From Candidatus Dechloromonas phosphorivorans (GTDB lineage Bacteria; Pseudomonadota; Gammaproteobacteria; Burkholderiales; Rhodocyclaceae), in the NCBI GenBank assembly GCA_016721185.1, contig JADKIP010000013.1, forward strand, positions 152,001 through 216,000: a DNA stretch of 64,000 nucleotides, read 5' to 3'. The position numbers and the translations under genes were made by a program. The notes beneath the pieces are model-generated. The model did not search any database and had not been told where the DNA came from. It was given only the letters and a program-made list of their open reading frames with translations. Shown here in pieces: positions 23,619 through 31,681 of this stretch (position 1 is the first letter of the stretch; the number at the start of each line of letters is the position of its first letter).

Positions 23619-24045
23619 CGCCACCTCCATGCGGCTGACCAATGGGGGTGAGAATGACCGCATCGGCCGAGCGCTCTACAGGGCCATGAAATACCGCTTC
23701 AACGTTGTTTCCATCGGGATCGAGGACATATGCGGCGTAATAGCCTGGGTGGTACTTGCGTTCACCGGGAGCACCATTATCTATGCCTCCTGCTTCGAGT
23801 GCTGCGCGGTAGAAACGCGCAACGCAATCACGATCAGCAGCTTGAAAAGCCACGTGTACCTTCGAGCGACCTTCAGCACCTTGAACGACAAACAACTCGT
23901 CGGCGTAGAAGAAGCCGGGGCCGTCAACGATCTGAATAGGGAGGCCGAGGCTGCCAATGGCCGCACCATAAAAGCGTCGGCTTGATTCCAGATTTGCCAC
24001 GACAAGATGAACATGGTCAAAAAGTCGTCCGCGACAAAACTTCAT
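23611..24045 (-). CDS. VOC family (glyoxalase/bleomycin-resistance-like) protein
   Basis: 144 residues from ATG 24045, preceded by AAGGAG at good spacing. It has the VOC fold features: N-terminal FDHVHLVVANLESSRRFYGA, a central KVHVAFQAADRDCVARFYRA and C-terminal YAAYVLDPDGNNVEAVFH, with metal-ligand candidates His (DHVHL), His (VHVAF) and Glu (VEAVFH). The substrate cannot be told. VOC proteins are frequent in integron cassettes. It is coupled to the YdeI-like gene. Confidence 0.88.
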   Translation of the reverse strand: MKFCRGRLFDHVHLVVANLESSRRFYGAAIGSLGLPIQIVDGPGFFYADELFVVQGAEGRSKVHVAFQAADRDCVARFYRAALEAGGIDNGAPGERKYHPGYYAAYVLDPDGNNVEAVFHGPVERSADAVILTPIGQPHGGGDE

Positions 24046-24063
24046 GGGGATACTCCTTGTGAT

Positions 24064-24159
24064 GCCCAACGTTTAGTAGACACCTATGCAGGTGCCTACT
24101 TCCTGCTGGTGCGGTGTATATAAAGTTGAGTAGGCTGATAAGGTCATGATTCGTTGGGT
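24064..24159 (-). other. Possible third attC site (diverged)
   Basis: GCCCAAC at 24064-24070, next to the VOC gene start, matches the outer box of sites 1 and 2, and GTTGGGT at 24153-24159 could be its partner. Inside is a hairpin, GTAGACACCT-ATGC-AGGTGCCTAC, but the rest is not clearly palindromic. It is the expected place for the site that ends the preceding cassette. Confidence 0.45.
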
Positions 24160-24360
24160 CAGATGACTTTATATAACGCCGGTCGACACGATTTCTGCAC
24201 TTCAATCACCCGAACTTCTAAATCAAGTCCGCGATTGAACGGTGCTTGAAGCAATGCAGCATTGCAGCATAAATGGTGAAACGCAATATCTTTAATGGAT
24301 AAAGCTTTGTCATTGTTCAATGACCATCGGCATTTCTGGCTTTTGCCAAGGCTGGGCTAG

Positions 24361-24678
24361 TCGGAACAGGCGCTTGCCGATCTCGATGGGCTGACTGACT
24401 TCCTGATTGAGACTGATTTTTTGTCGGTGCTAGAGACAGTTGGTTTGATTGAGGAGGCGGTGGCGTTGCAGGTACGTCACCCAATGATTGGTCGTCCCGC
24501 CGAGTTCGGTAGACATGCGTTGCTTATTTCCCACGGACGCACGGGCTATCTGGCGTTCTAAAGTTTTGAACAGGATCAGGGCGCCGTTTTGATTCTGGCA
24601 ATACGCCTTCAGCGGGAAGCTGTCTCGTGGGAGCAGGACAAAGCCTCAGTTGCCCCCGGGTTTCAAGGCAAAATATAA
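24361..24678 (+). pseudogene. Decayed ParE/RelE-type toxin gene
   Basis: One + strand frame reads SEQALADLDGLTDFLIET, then RHPMIGRPAEFGRHALLISH, GRTGYLAF, stop (24559-24561), SFEQDQGAVLILAIRLQREA. This is the pattern of plasmid stabilisation (ParE/RelE) toxins, interrupted by an in-frame TAA. Another stop (TAG, 24358-24360) lies just upstream where the N-terminus should be. No start or antitoxin gene is evident. It is a remnant of a toxin-antitoxin pair, a common cassette cargo. Bases 24160-24357 hold nothing else I can recognise. Confidence 0.6.
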
Positions 24679-24688
24679 AATCACTCAG

Positions 24689-24701
24689 TGCTGCGGTCGA
24701 C
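24689..24701 (+). repeat. Dispersed 13-mer, one-mismatch copy
   Basis: TGCTGCGGTCGAC, followed by CGGGAAAAA. It lies about 80 bases upstream of the L,D-transpeptidase start; a similar extended sequence precedes rluE at 27243. Confidence 0.5.
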
Positions 24702-24769
24702 CGGGAAAAATGGCCAAAAATCACTTCTTCCCTGAACGCGCTTCCCAAAAATACTCTTGAGTTACAAGC

Positions 24770-25504
24770 ATGGCATTGGCTCCTTCAGTTCCTTCCCCGC
24801 AAAACACCGCATCGGTACTAGCCTCGTCTTGTCAGTTGCTGCGGGTGATCGCGCCGGGTTGGGACAGCAATTTTGCGGTTTTACAGCGCTTTGAACGGAC
24901 GCGTTTTGAAGCGGGGTGGCAGCCGGTTGGTGCTGTTGTGAGGGTGGTGCTGGGCAAGTCCGGGTTGGCGTGGGGGCGTGGGCTGCATACGCAAATCGGT
25001 GGGGCGGGGCGGGAGAAGCGCGAGGGTGATGCTTGTGCGCCAGCGGGGATTTTCGCGATTACCGCGCTGTTCGGTGATGCCGCGCCGGACAGCCCTTTCG
25101 CCCGTGCCGCCAAGCTGCCTTATCTGTACGCCACGCGTGATCTCAAGGCGATCGACGACCCGGCTTCGGCGCATTACAACCGGATCGTCGATCAGTCCTC
25201 CGGGGTGCAAATTGACTGGACTTCGTGCGAGGACATGCGGCGCAGCGACGAGCGTTACGCCGTGGGAGCGGTGGTGGCGCATAACAGCGAGCCGCCGCTG
25301 CCGGGGGCGGGGTCGTGCATTTTTCTGCATGTCTGGGCAGATGAGGGCGTGCCGACAGCCGGGTGTACGGCCATGTCGCTGGCTGATATGAGCGAGATTG
25401 CGGGCTGGCTGGACGGTGCGGCGGCGCCGTTGCTGGTGCAGTTGCCGCAGGCGGAATACGAGGGTTTGCGCGAGGTTTGGGGGTTGCCGGCATTGACTGG
25501 CTGA
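24770..25504 (+). CDS. L,D-transpeptidase family protein (YkuD-type domain)
   Basis: 244 residues with the YkuD/ErfK-type catalytic motif in the C-terminal half: His 187 in IFLHVWADEG and Cys 199 in VPTAGCTAMS, the pattern HxX-TAGC(T/I)xMS. Such enzymes cross-link peptidoglycan or attach proteins to it. No clear signal peptide is seen from ATG 24770, which is unusual for an enzyme acting outside the cytoplasm; a short hydrophobic stretch near the start (SVLASSCQLLRVI) is not convincing. It is a single gene bordering the accessory region. Confidence 0.82.
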   Translation: MALAPSVPSPQNTASVLASSCQLLRVIAPGWDSNFAVLQRFERTRFEAGWQPVGAVVRVVLGKSGLAWGRGLHTQIGGAGREKREGDACAPAGIFAITALFGDAAPDSPFARAAKLPYLYATRDLKAIDDPASAHYNRIVDQSSGVQIDWTSCEDMRRSDERYAVGAVVAHNSEPPLPGAGSCIFLHVWADEGVPTAGCTAMSLADMSEIAGWLDGAAAPLLVQLPQAEYEGLREVWGLPALTG

Positions 25505-25724
25505 TGCCGTGGTTTGAGGGGTTTTTACCCCTAAAGCCAATTTGTCCTCCCCAAGCAGGCTGGGCCCCAGCGATAGTTCCGGTTCCTGCCGGCGCAGGAT
25601 GACGGTTTCAGCCCGCGGCTGGCCGCGTCGCCGGTTTCGACAATTGGCCGGTCGTCCACTAGACTGACCGCCTTTCAACCTTCCCGCTGGCCCGCCGTCA
25701 TGGCACCGGGCCGCCTTCCCGCCT

Positions 25725-26969
25725 GTGCTCAATCGAATCTGGGTCGCTTTCATCCTCGTCGGCTTTGTCGCGGCGGTGGTTCAGTTGCTGCAAGGCGACC
25801 TCGATATTTTTACGCGCGTGCTGACCGGGCTGTTCGATACGGCAAAAACCGGTTTTGATATTTCAATCGGGCTGGTCGGCATCATGAGCCTGTGGCTGGG
25901 GGTGATGAAGATCGGCGAGCGCGGTGGGCTGATCCAGCTTTTTGGCCGGGCGCTCGGGCCGTTTTTCCGCCGCGTCTTTCCTGACATTCCGGTCGGCCAT
26001 CCGGCCAGCGGCAGTATCGTGATGAATGTCAGCGCCAATATGCTCGGGCTGGACAACGCCGCAACGCCGCTCGGCCTGAAGGTGATGCGCGAGCTGCAGG
26101 AGATCAATCCGCAGAAGGACACGGCGAGCAATCCGATGATCATGTTCCTGGTCCTCAACACGGCTGGCATCACGCTGATTCCGACCTCGGTGATCGCCAT
26201 CCGCCAAAGCATCGCGCTCAAGCAGGGGCTGGTTGGCTTCAACGCCGCCGATATTTTTCTGCCAACGCTGCTCGGCACCTTTGTTTCCTTCTGTGCCGGG
26301 CTGATCGCCGTCGCCATCTGGCAGCGCATCAACCTGTTCTGCAAGCCGGTGCTGGCCTTCTTCGCCGGCTTCGCGGCGCTGATGGGCGGGCTGTATTTCT
26401 GGCTGGCCGGCATGCCGCCGGAGCAGATGGCGCAGATGATCGGCCTGCTCGGCAGCGGGCTGATCGTGTCGGTGATCGTGCTTTTCGTTGCCGTGGCCGC
26501 GTGGCGTGGCATTGATGTTTATGAGAGTTTTGTCGAGGGTGCCAAGGAGGGTTTCGGCGTTGCCGTGCAGATCATTCCCTACCTGATCGCCATGCTGGTT
26601 GCCATCTCGGTCTTCCGCACCACCGGCGGTATGGATTACCTGATTGGCGCCATCCGCAGCGTCGTGCTGGCGCTCGGGCTGAACGACGATTTCGTGCCGG
26701 CCCTGCCGGTCGGCCTGATGAAAACACTGAGTGGCAGCGGCGCCCGCGGCCTGATGGTGGATGTGATGACGACCTACGGCGTCGATTCCTTCCAGGGCAA
26801 GCTGGCGGCGATCATTCAGGGTTCGACCGAAACCACGTTTTACGTGCTGGCCGTCTATTTCGGCAGCGTCAATATCACCAAGACCCGCTATGCGCTGGCC
26901 TGCGGACTGATCGCCGATGGCGTCGGGCTGGTCGGGGCGATTTTGATCGGTTACGCCTTTTTTCACTAA
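25725..26969 (+). CDS. SpmA/SpmB-like nucleoside-recognition (Gate) domain membrane protein
   Basis: A 414-residue integral membrane protein with about nine to ten hydrophobic segments. It joins two Gate (nucleoside recognition) domains, corresponding to SpmA and SpmB of spore formers: the first includes SIVMNVSANMLGLDNAATP and PMIMFLVLNTAG, the second VQIIPYLIAMLVAISVFR and MKTLSGSGARGLMVD. Members in non-sporulating bacteria have unknown transport roles. The GTG start (25725) has no good ribosome site. The 220 bases upstream contain small GC-rich stems, such as TCCTGC-CGGC-GCAGGA, but no gene. Confidence 0.82.
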   Translation: MLNRIWVAFILVGFVAAVVQLLQGDLDIFTRVLTGLFDTAKTGFDISIGLVGIMSLWLGVMKIGERGGLIQLFGRALGPFFRRVFPDIPVGHPASGSIVMNVSANMLGLDNAATPLGLKVMRELQEINPQKDTASNPMIMFLVLNTAGITLIPTSVIAIRQSIALKQGLVGFNAADIFLPTLLGTFVSFCAGLIAVAIWQRINLFCKPVLAFFAGFAALMGGLYFWLAGMPPEQMAQMIGLLGSGLIVSVIVLFVAVAAWRGIDVYESFVEGAKEGFGVAVQIIPYLIAMLVAISVFRTTGGMDYLIGAIRSVVLALGLNDDFVPALPVGLMKTLSGSGARGLMVDVMTTYGVDSFQGKLAAIIQGSTETTFYVLAVYFGSVNITKTRYALACGLIADGVGLVGAILIGYAFFH

Positions 26970-27055
26970 AAATGGCTTAACAGCGCGGCGATTCCCCGCT
27001 AGAATCGCGCCCCTTCATCGACGTACGAAGCAGGTCAGCATCTCCGGATGCCGCA

Positions 27056-27140
27056 GCCCTGGTGGTGAAATTGGTAGACACGCTATCTTGAGGGGGTAGT
27101 GGCTTAGGCTGTGCGAGTTCGAGTCTCGCCCAGGGCACCA
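27056..27140 (+). tRNA. tRNA-Leu (anticodon GAG)
   Basis: An 85-base cloverleaf. The acceptor stem GCCCTGG pairs with CCAGGGC. The D arm contains GGTGAAATTGGTAGACAC, the anticodon loop TTGAGGG gives anticodon GAG, there is a long variable arm as in class II tRNAs, and the T arm is GAGTTCGAGTCTC. The CCA end is encoded. GAG reads CUC/CUU leucine codons. Confidence 0.97.
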
Positions 27141-27306
27141 AATGCTTCACGTCGCGGATCGGTGTTCCCACGCCGGATTGAACGGCTCGTTTGTGTGGAT
27201 TCTCCGACTATGGCGGCAACGCATAGAAAGAAGGGTTGATCGTGCGGTCAACCGGGAAAATCGGCGAAAATTGCAACCCTCCGTAACCCCCTGAAATCCA
27301 GCCTCC

Positions 27307-27882
27307 GTGTCCACTATCGTTCTCCTCAACAAGCCTTACGGCGTCCTCAGTCAGTTCACGCCGGAAGGCAGATGGCGGGCGCTGGATGAATTCATTCCGC
27401 TCAAGGGCGTTTATGTCGCTGGCCGGCTGGACGCCGACAGCGAAGGGCTACTGATTCTGACCGGCGACGGCAAGTTGCAGGCGCGTATTGCCGACCCGAA
27501 ACACAAGCTGGAAAAAACCTACTGGGTGCAGGTCGAGGGCGTGCCCGACGAGGTGGCGCTGGAGAAGTTGCGCGCCGGCATCACGCTTTCAGATTTCTCG
27601 GCGCTGCCGGCCAAGGTCAGGCTGATCGACGAGCCTGCGGAGCTGTGGCAGCGCGATCCGCCGATTCGCTACCGCGCCGCGATCCCGACCTCTTGGCTGG
27701 AAATTCGTATCCGCGAAGGCAAGAATCGTCAGGTCCGGCGGATGACGGCGGCCATCGGGTATCCTACGTTGCGCCTGATCCGGGCGGCCATCGGGGCGGC
27801 GACGCTGGAGGGTCTGGCGCTCGGTCAATGGCGACAGATCGACGGGACTTACAAGGATTTGGAGGGGAAATTCAGTGAGTAA
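27307..27882 (+). CDS. rluE: 23S rRNA pseudouridine synthase, RluE type
   Basis: Makes a pseudouridine in 23S rRNA (position 2457 in Escherichia coli for RluE). The 191-residue protein starts directly with the catalytic domain (VLLNKPYGVLSQFT) and lacks the S4 domain of RluB/F, as RluE does. The catalytic aspartate lies in VAGRLDADSEGLLILT and the later motif is EGKNRQVRRMTAAIG. Start is GTG 27307. The gene overlaps the DUF192 gene by eight bases. A near copy of the dispersed motif, TGCGGTCAACCGGGAAAA, lies about 60 bases upstream. Confidence 0.92.
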   Translation: MSTIVLLNKPYGVLSQFTPEGRWRALDEFIPLKGVYVAGRLDADSEGLLILTGDGKLQARIADPKHKLEKTYWVQVEGVPDEVALEKLRAGITLSDFSALPAKVRLIDEPAELWQRDPPIRYRAAIPTSWLEIRIREGKNRQVRRMTAAIGYPTLRLIRAAIGAATLEGLALGQWRQIDGTYKDLEGKFSE

Positions 27883-28318
27883 CAAATTCGTTGTTATGTT
27901 GGCTGGCCTGCTGCTTAGCCTCGCCGCTTTGGCGCAGAATTCCATGCCGGTTTTAGAGTTGACCGCAGGATTCCACCGTATCGAGGCGGAAGTGGCCGCC
28001 ACCGACCAGAATCGCCAGGTCGGCCTGATGCAGCGCAAAACGATGCCGCCGCAGCGCGGCATGCTCTTCGTCTTCCCGCAGAACAACACGCATTGCATGT
28101 GGATGCGCAATACATTCATTCCATTGTCAGTTGCCTTCATTGACGAGGCTGGCACGATCATCAATATTGAAGACATGCAGCCGCAGACTGAAGACAACCA
28201 TTGCGCCCGCAAGCCGGCGCGCTACGCCCTTGAGATGAATATCGGCTGGTTTGCCCAGCGCGGTCTGAAGCCCGGTCTCAAGCTGAACGGCATCGACAAA
28301 GCGCCGCGGCCGCAGTAA
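27875..28318 (+). CDS. Exported DUF192 family protein
   Basis: 147 residues with a signal peptide to about residue 21 (ending LAALA-Q) and a DUF192 domain marked by VGLMQRKTMPPQRGMLFVF, CMWMRNTFIPLSVAFID and YALEMNIGWFAQRGLKPG. The family is widespread and of unknown function. Start is GTG 27875 behind GGAGGGG. It is coupled to rluE upstream (8-base overlap) and ubiC downstream (1-base overlap). The dispersed motif lies near the beginning of the mature protein at 27958-27968. Confidence 0.88.
   Translation: MSNKFVVMLAGLLLSLAALAQNSMPVLELTAGFHRIEAEVAATDQNRQVGLMQRKTMPPQRGMLFVFPQNNTHCMWMRNTFIPLSVAFIDEAGTIINIEDMQPQTEDNHCARKPARYALEMNIGWFAQRGLKPGLKLNGIDKAPRPQ
27958..27968 (-). repeat. Dispersed motif, 11 of 13 bases
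   Basis: CTGCGGTCAAC on the - strand, inside the DUF192 gene and antisense to it. Confidence 0.65.
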
Positions 28319-28941
28319 TGGCAGTCGGTGGCTGGCACGCCAGGCTGTTGGGGTTCAGGCAAGACGAGGCGCTGCGTTCCTGGCTGACTGAGCCGGATTC
28401 ATTGACCGCACGCTGCCAGCGGGCTTGTCGCCATTTTCGTGTTCGGGTGTTGAAATCCGCCAAGGATGAACCGCTGGCTGACGAGTTGCCGCATCGTCGC
28501 CAAGCCTGGGTGCGCGAAGTCGTGCTGGAGTGCGATGGCGTGCCGGTGATTTTTGCCCATACCACGCTGTCGACCGCAGCAAATGGCCGTTTGACCCGCT
28601 GGCTGTCGCGCTTGGGCAGCCGCTCGCTGGGGTCGCTGCTTTTTACCTATCCGGGCTTCCGTCGGGGCGTCATTGAATATCGCCGCCTCGATCGCCGGCA
28701 CCCGCTGTTTCGGCGTGCCGTGGTGCTCGGAAAATCGGCTGATTACCTGTGGGCCAGGCGTTCGATGCATCGCCTTGGCGCGCAGCAGGTGCTGGTGACA
28801 GAGGTTTTTCTGCCGGCCATCACCCGCCTGGCCGATCTAGCTGACGACGATCTCGTCCTGCCGCTTGTCGCCGGCGCTGTCCTGCCAACTGACGCTGATC
28901 TTGTCACCGACCTTGATCCCGCGTGCCTTGAAGGCGAATAG
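28318..28941 (+). CDS. ubiC: Chorismate lyase UbiC
   Basis: Splits chorismate into 4-hydroxybenzoate and pyruvate, the first step of ubiquinone synthesis. The family features are seen in order: WVREVVLECDGVPVIFAHTT, LLFTYPGFRRGVIEYRRL, ARRSMHRLGAQQVLVTEVFLP. The fold normally ends near VTEVFLP, but here the frame runs on for about 40 residues, which overlap soxZ antisense by 105 bases. The ATG overlaps the DUF192 stop. Residue Glu in TEVFLP and Arg in VREV are the usual product-binding residues. Confidence 0.9.
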   Translation: MAVGGWHARLLGFRQDEALRSWLTEPDSLTARCQRACRHFRVRVLKSAKDEPLADELPHRRQAWVREVVLECDGVPVIFAHTTLSTAANGRLTRWLSRLGSRSLGSLLFTYPGFRRGVIEYRRLDRRHPLFRRAVVLGKSADYLWARRSMHRLGAQQVLVTEVFLPAITRLADLADDDLVLPLVAGAVLPTDADLVTDLDPACLEGE

Positions 28942-29148
28942 CGGATTCTTGGAAACCGAGGTGTTGAGCTGACCCTCGATCATCGTTTTGCCATTGTGGC
29001 TGACGGTAAAAGTCTGAATGAAATGCATCGCCAGAGTCTGCCCCTTGTCATCCTTGCGCTGCCCGGTTTCCATCGGGTGCTGCATCAGGATGCGGATGTC
29101 TGTCATGTCACCCTTGATCTGGGCGCGAATTTTGATCTGTTCCCCCAT
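28837..29148 (-). CDS. soxZ: Sulfur-oxidation carrier subunit SoxZ
   Basis: 103-residue partner of SoxY; the SoxYZ complex carries sulfur intermediates in the periplasm in thiosulfate oxidation. Recognised by the N-terminal IKIRAQIKGDMTDIRILMQHPMETG and KNPLFAFKARGIKVGDKI. It has no signal peptide, as usual for SoxZ, which is exported with SoxY. It follows soxY by two bases. No other sox gene is in the window. Its 3' part overlaps the extended end of ubiC on the other strand. Confidence 0.95.
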   Translation of the reverse strand: MGEQIKIRAQIKGDMTDIRILMQHPMETGQRKDDKGQTLAMHFIQTFTVSHNGKTMIEGQLNTSVSKNPLFAFKARGIKVGDKISVSWQDSAGDKRQDEIVVS

Positions 29149-29150
29149 GC

Positions 29151-29627
29151 TTAACCTCCGCAGCCGCCGAGCGTAACTTTGATTTCGCGGAAGGCAACGT
29201 GGGTTTTGCCATCCAATGTTTTGACCACAGCGCGCACCCGCGTTGTTTCCGCGAGCTTTAGCTGGACGCGGGCGTAAGGCAGGGCCGGGCCGGAAAACTC
29301 CAGAATGGCGGAGAGCGGCATCGGATTTTTGTCGGCAAAAATAGCCAGGCTGCGGGTGTTTTCGATATTGCTGGTGATTTCGATCTCGACCTTCGCGCCG
29401 TTTTCGGCAATCTCCGGTGCACTGATCACGATGTCCGGGGATTCGCTAGCGGTATTTGCATTGCCATAGGCCTTCAGGGCATCGCCAATATTGCGGGTGC
29501 CAAAGGCAGGCCGGTTCCAGTCTGCAGCCAGTACGCTGGTGGGCACGAGCAAGCCGGTGCCGAGCAACGGTGAGAGCAGGGCGGCCACGGAGCCGCCTTT
29601 GAGCAGTTTTCTACGGAGTTCAAACAT
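29151..29627 (-). CDS. soxY: Sulfur-oxidation carrier subunit SoxY
   Basis: 158 residues from ATG 29627 (GGAG upstream). The N-terminus has a Tat-like ELRRKLLKGG signal followed by a hydrophobic stretch and cleavage near VLAA. The C-terminus ends GGCGG, the swinging arm whose cysteine carries the sulfur intermediate. It lies 19 bases behind moaC and two before soxZ, giving a moaC-soxYZ operon. Confidence 0.95.
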   Translation of the reverse strand: MFELRRKLLKGGSVAALLSPLLGTGLLVPTSVLAADWNRPAFGTRNIGDALKAYGNANTASESPDIVISAPEIAENGAKVEIEITSNIENTRSLAIFADKNPMPLSAILEFSGPALPYARVQLKLAETTRVRAVVKTLDGKTHVAFREIKVTLGGCGG

Positions 29628-29646
29628 GGATTTCTTCTCCAGACGC

Positions 29647-30129
29647 TTATTCGGCAATCCAGTGCCCGGATTTGCCACCGGATTTTTCCAGTAGCCGGAT
29701 ATTGTCGATGCGCATGCCACGGTCGACGGCCTTGGCCATGTCATAAATGGTCAGCAGGCCAACTGATGTCGCGGTCAGTGCTTCCATTTCAACGCCGGTT
29801 CGGCCAAAACATTCGGCTGTGACGGTGCAATGAACGGCATTCTGCGCCTCATCAATGATGAAGTCGGCCGTGACGCGAGTCAGGGCAATCGGGTGGCAAA
29901 GCGGGATCAGATCGCCGGTTCGTTTTGAGGCCTGGATTGCGGCGATCCGGGCAATGCCCAGCACGTCGCCCTTCTTGGCGGTGCCGGAACGAATCAGCGC
30001 CAGGGTTTCCGGTTTCATGAAAATGCTGCCGGCTGCACGCGCCACGCGCGCCGTTTCGGTTTTGCTGCCAACATCGACCATATGGGCCTGGCCGGTGCTG
30101 TCAAAGTGGGTAAGGGTCTGGTTTGTCAC
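29647..30129 (-). CDS. moaC: Cyclic pyranopterin monophosphate synthase MoaC
   Basis: Early enzyme of molybdenum cofactor synthesis, acting after MoaA. The 160-residue protein shows the family signature GDLIPLCHPIALTRV and CFGRTGVEMEALTATSVGLLTIYDMAKA, with the conserved lysine in DMAKAVD. The start is GTG 30129. It shares a 65-bp divergent region with the protease gene and continues into soxYZ. Confidence 0.95.
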   Translation of the reverse strand: MTNQTLTHFDSTGQAHMVDVGSKTETARVARAAGSIFMKPETLALIRSGTAKKGDVLGIARIAAIQASKRTGDLIPLCHPIALTRVTADFIIDEAQNAVHCTVTAECFGRTGVEMEALTATSVGLLTIYDMAKAVDRGMRIDNIRLLEKSGGKSGHWIAE

Positions 30130-30194
30130 AGGAATTCACGCAAGGTTACGAATCGCCAGAGAGGCGGCTTTTCGGGCTGCGGTATCATAGCACC

Positions 30195-31643
30195 ATGCTT
30201 ATTGCCCACCGTCTCGTGGCCGGAATTCTGGCGTGTTCCCTGGTTCTGCAACCGCTGCGTGCGGACGACTTGCCGGAATTGGGCGATGTCGCCAGCAATG
30301 AATTGTCGCTGCCGATGGAGAAAAAAATCGGCCAGCAGATCATGCATGAAATCCGCTGGCGGGAACCTTCGTATCTCGACGACTCGGATGTCGAAGCCTA
30401 CCTCAACCAACTGGGCGGGCAGCTGGCGGCGGTCAGTAATGATCCGGGGCTGGGCTTCTTTTTCTTTCCGATCAACGACCAAAACATCAACGCTTTTGCC
30501 ATGCCCGGCGGCTATATCGGCGTTCACAGCGGCCTGATCCTGTCCGCACAGTCGGAGTCCGAACTGGCTGGCGTGATGGCGCATGAGATTTCGCACGTGA
30601 CGCAGCGCCATATTGCGCGCCAGGTTTTTCAGTCCAAGAAGATCGGCATGGCCTCGATGGTGGCGATGGGGCTGGCGCTGCTGGCTGCCCGTTCCAGCGG
30701 CCAGGTTGCCGGTGCGGCGATTGCGACGACGCAGGCCGGGGCGATATCGGCGCAACTGGCCTTTTCCCGCGATTTTGAACGCGAGGCGGACCGCCAGGGT
30801 TTTGACATCCTGCGCAAATCGGGCTTTGACGTGCGCGGCATGTCGGCGTTTTTCGAGCGACTGCAACGCGCCGTCCGGCTCTATGAAAACAATGCAACGG
30901 CTTATTTGCGCACCCACCCGCTGACCGGAGAGCGCCTGACCGACATGCAGAACCGCGAACAACCGATCGGTTATCGCCAGATGCCGGACAGCGTCGACTT
31001 TCAGTTGGTACGCGCCAAGTTGCGGGCGATGCAGGGAACGCCGCGCGAAGCGATCAAGGATTTTGAAACTTTACTCAGCGAGAAGAAATATGCCGCCGAG
31101 GCCGCCGCTCGCTATGGATTGGCCTATGCGCTGTATCGCGGGCGTGACTGGGCCGGTGCGGAGCGAGAAATTCTGGCAGCGCGGCAACTGAAGGTTTCAG
31201 CGGCGATGATTGAACGCTTGCTGGCGGATATTCGGATTGCCGGAGGCAATGTCGATGCCGGATTAAGCGTCTATCGCGATGCGATGGTGCGTTTCCCGCT
31301 GCATATGGGCTTGCTCTATGGCTATGACGGCGCACTGATTGCGGCCCGGCGATTTGATGATTCGCTGCGTTTTTCCGAGGCCCAGCTTCAAAACTACCCC
31401 GACGATGTTCGTCTTCACAAAATGCGCGCCGAGAGCTATGCCGGCCTGGGGCGCAAGGCGCAGCAGCATCAGGCGCTGGCTCAGGCATTTGCGTTACAGG
31501 GCCAGACGGCGGCTGCCGTTGAGCAATTGCAACTGGCTGAACGGGCGGGTGATGCCAATTTTTTTGAACTCTCGGTGATTGATGCGCGTCTGCGTGAACT
31601 GAAGCGCCAGCTCCTTGAGGAGCTCAAGGAAAAGCGCAATTGA
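30195..31643 (+). CDS. Periplasmic M48 metalloprotease with TPR repeats, BepA-like
   Basis: 482 residues from ATG 30195. A signal peptide (about 1-23) precedes an M48 domain with zinc motif HEISH at residues 130-134 and the third-ligand region FSRDFEREADRQGFDIL. The C-terminal third (about 280-480) is made of TPR-like helices. This layout matches BepA/YfgC, which assists outer-membrane protein assembly and degrades failed products such as LptD. A long low-complexity Ala/Gly stretch around residues 160-190 is typical of the family. It is divergent from moaC; tusA follows. Confidence 0.9.
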   Translation: MLIAHRLVAGILACSLVLQPLRADDLPELGDVASNELSLPMEKKIGQQIMHEIRWREPSYLDDSDVEAYLNQLGGQLAAVSNDPGLGFFFFPINDQNINAFAMPGGYIGVHSGLILSAQSESELAGVMAHEISHVTQRHIARQVFQSKKIGMASMVAMGLALLAARSSGQVAGAAIATTQAGAISAQLAFSRDFEREADRQGFDILRKSGFDVRGMSAFFERLQRAVRLYENNATAYLRTHPLTGERLTDMQNREQPIGYRQMPDSVDFQLVRAKLRAMQGTPREAIKDFETLLSEKKYAAEAAARYGLAYALYRGRDWAGAEREILAARQLKVSAAMIERLLADIRIAGGNVDAGLSVYRDAMVRFPLHMGLLYGYDGALIAARRFDDSLRFSEAQLQNYPDDVRLHKMRAESYAGLGRKAQQHQALAQAFALQGQTAAAVEQLQLAERAGDANFFELSVIDARLRELKRQLLEELKEKRN

Positions 31644-31681
31644 GGGTAAAATGCCCGGCCTTATCAGGAAGCTAAACGACC

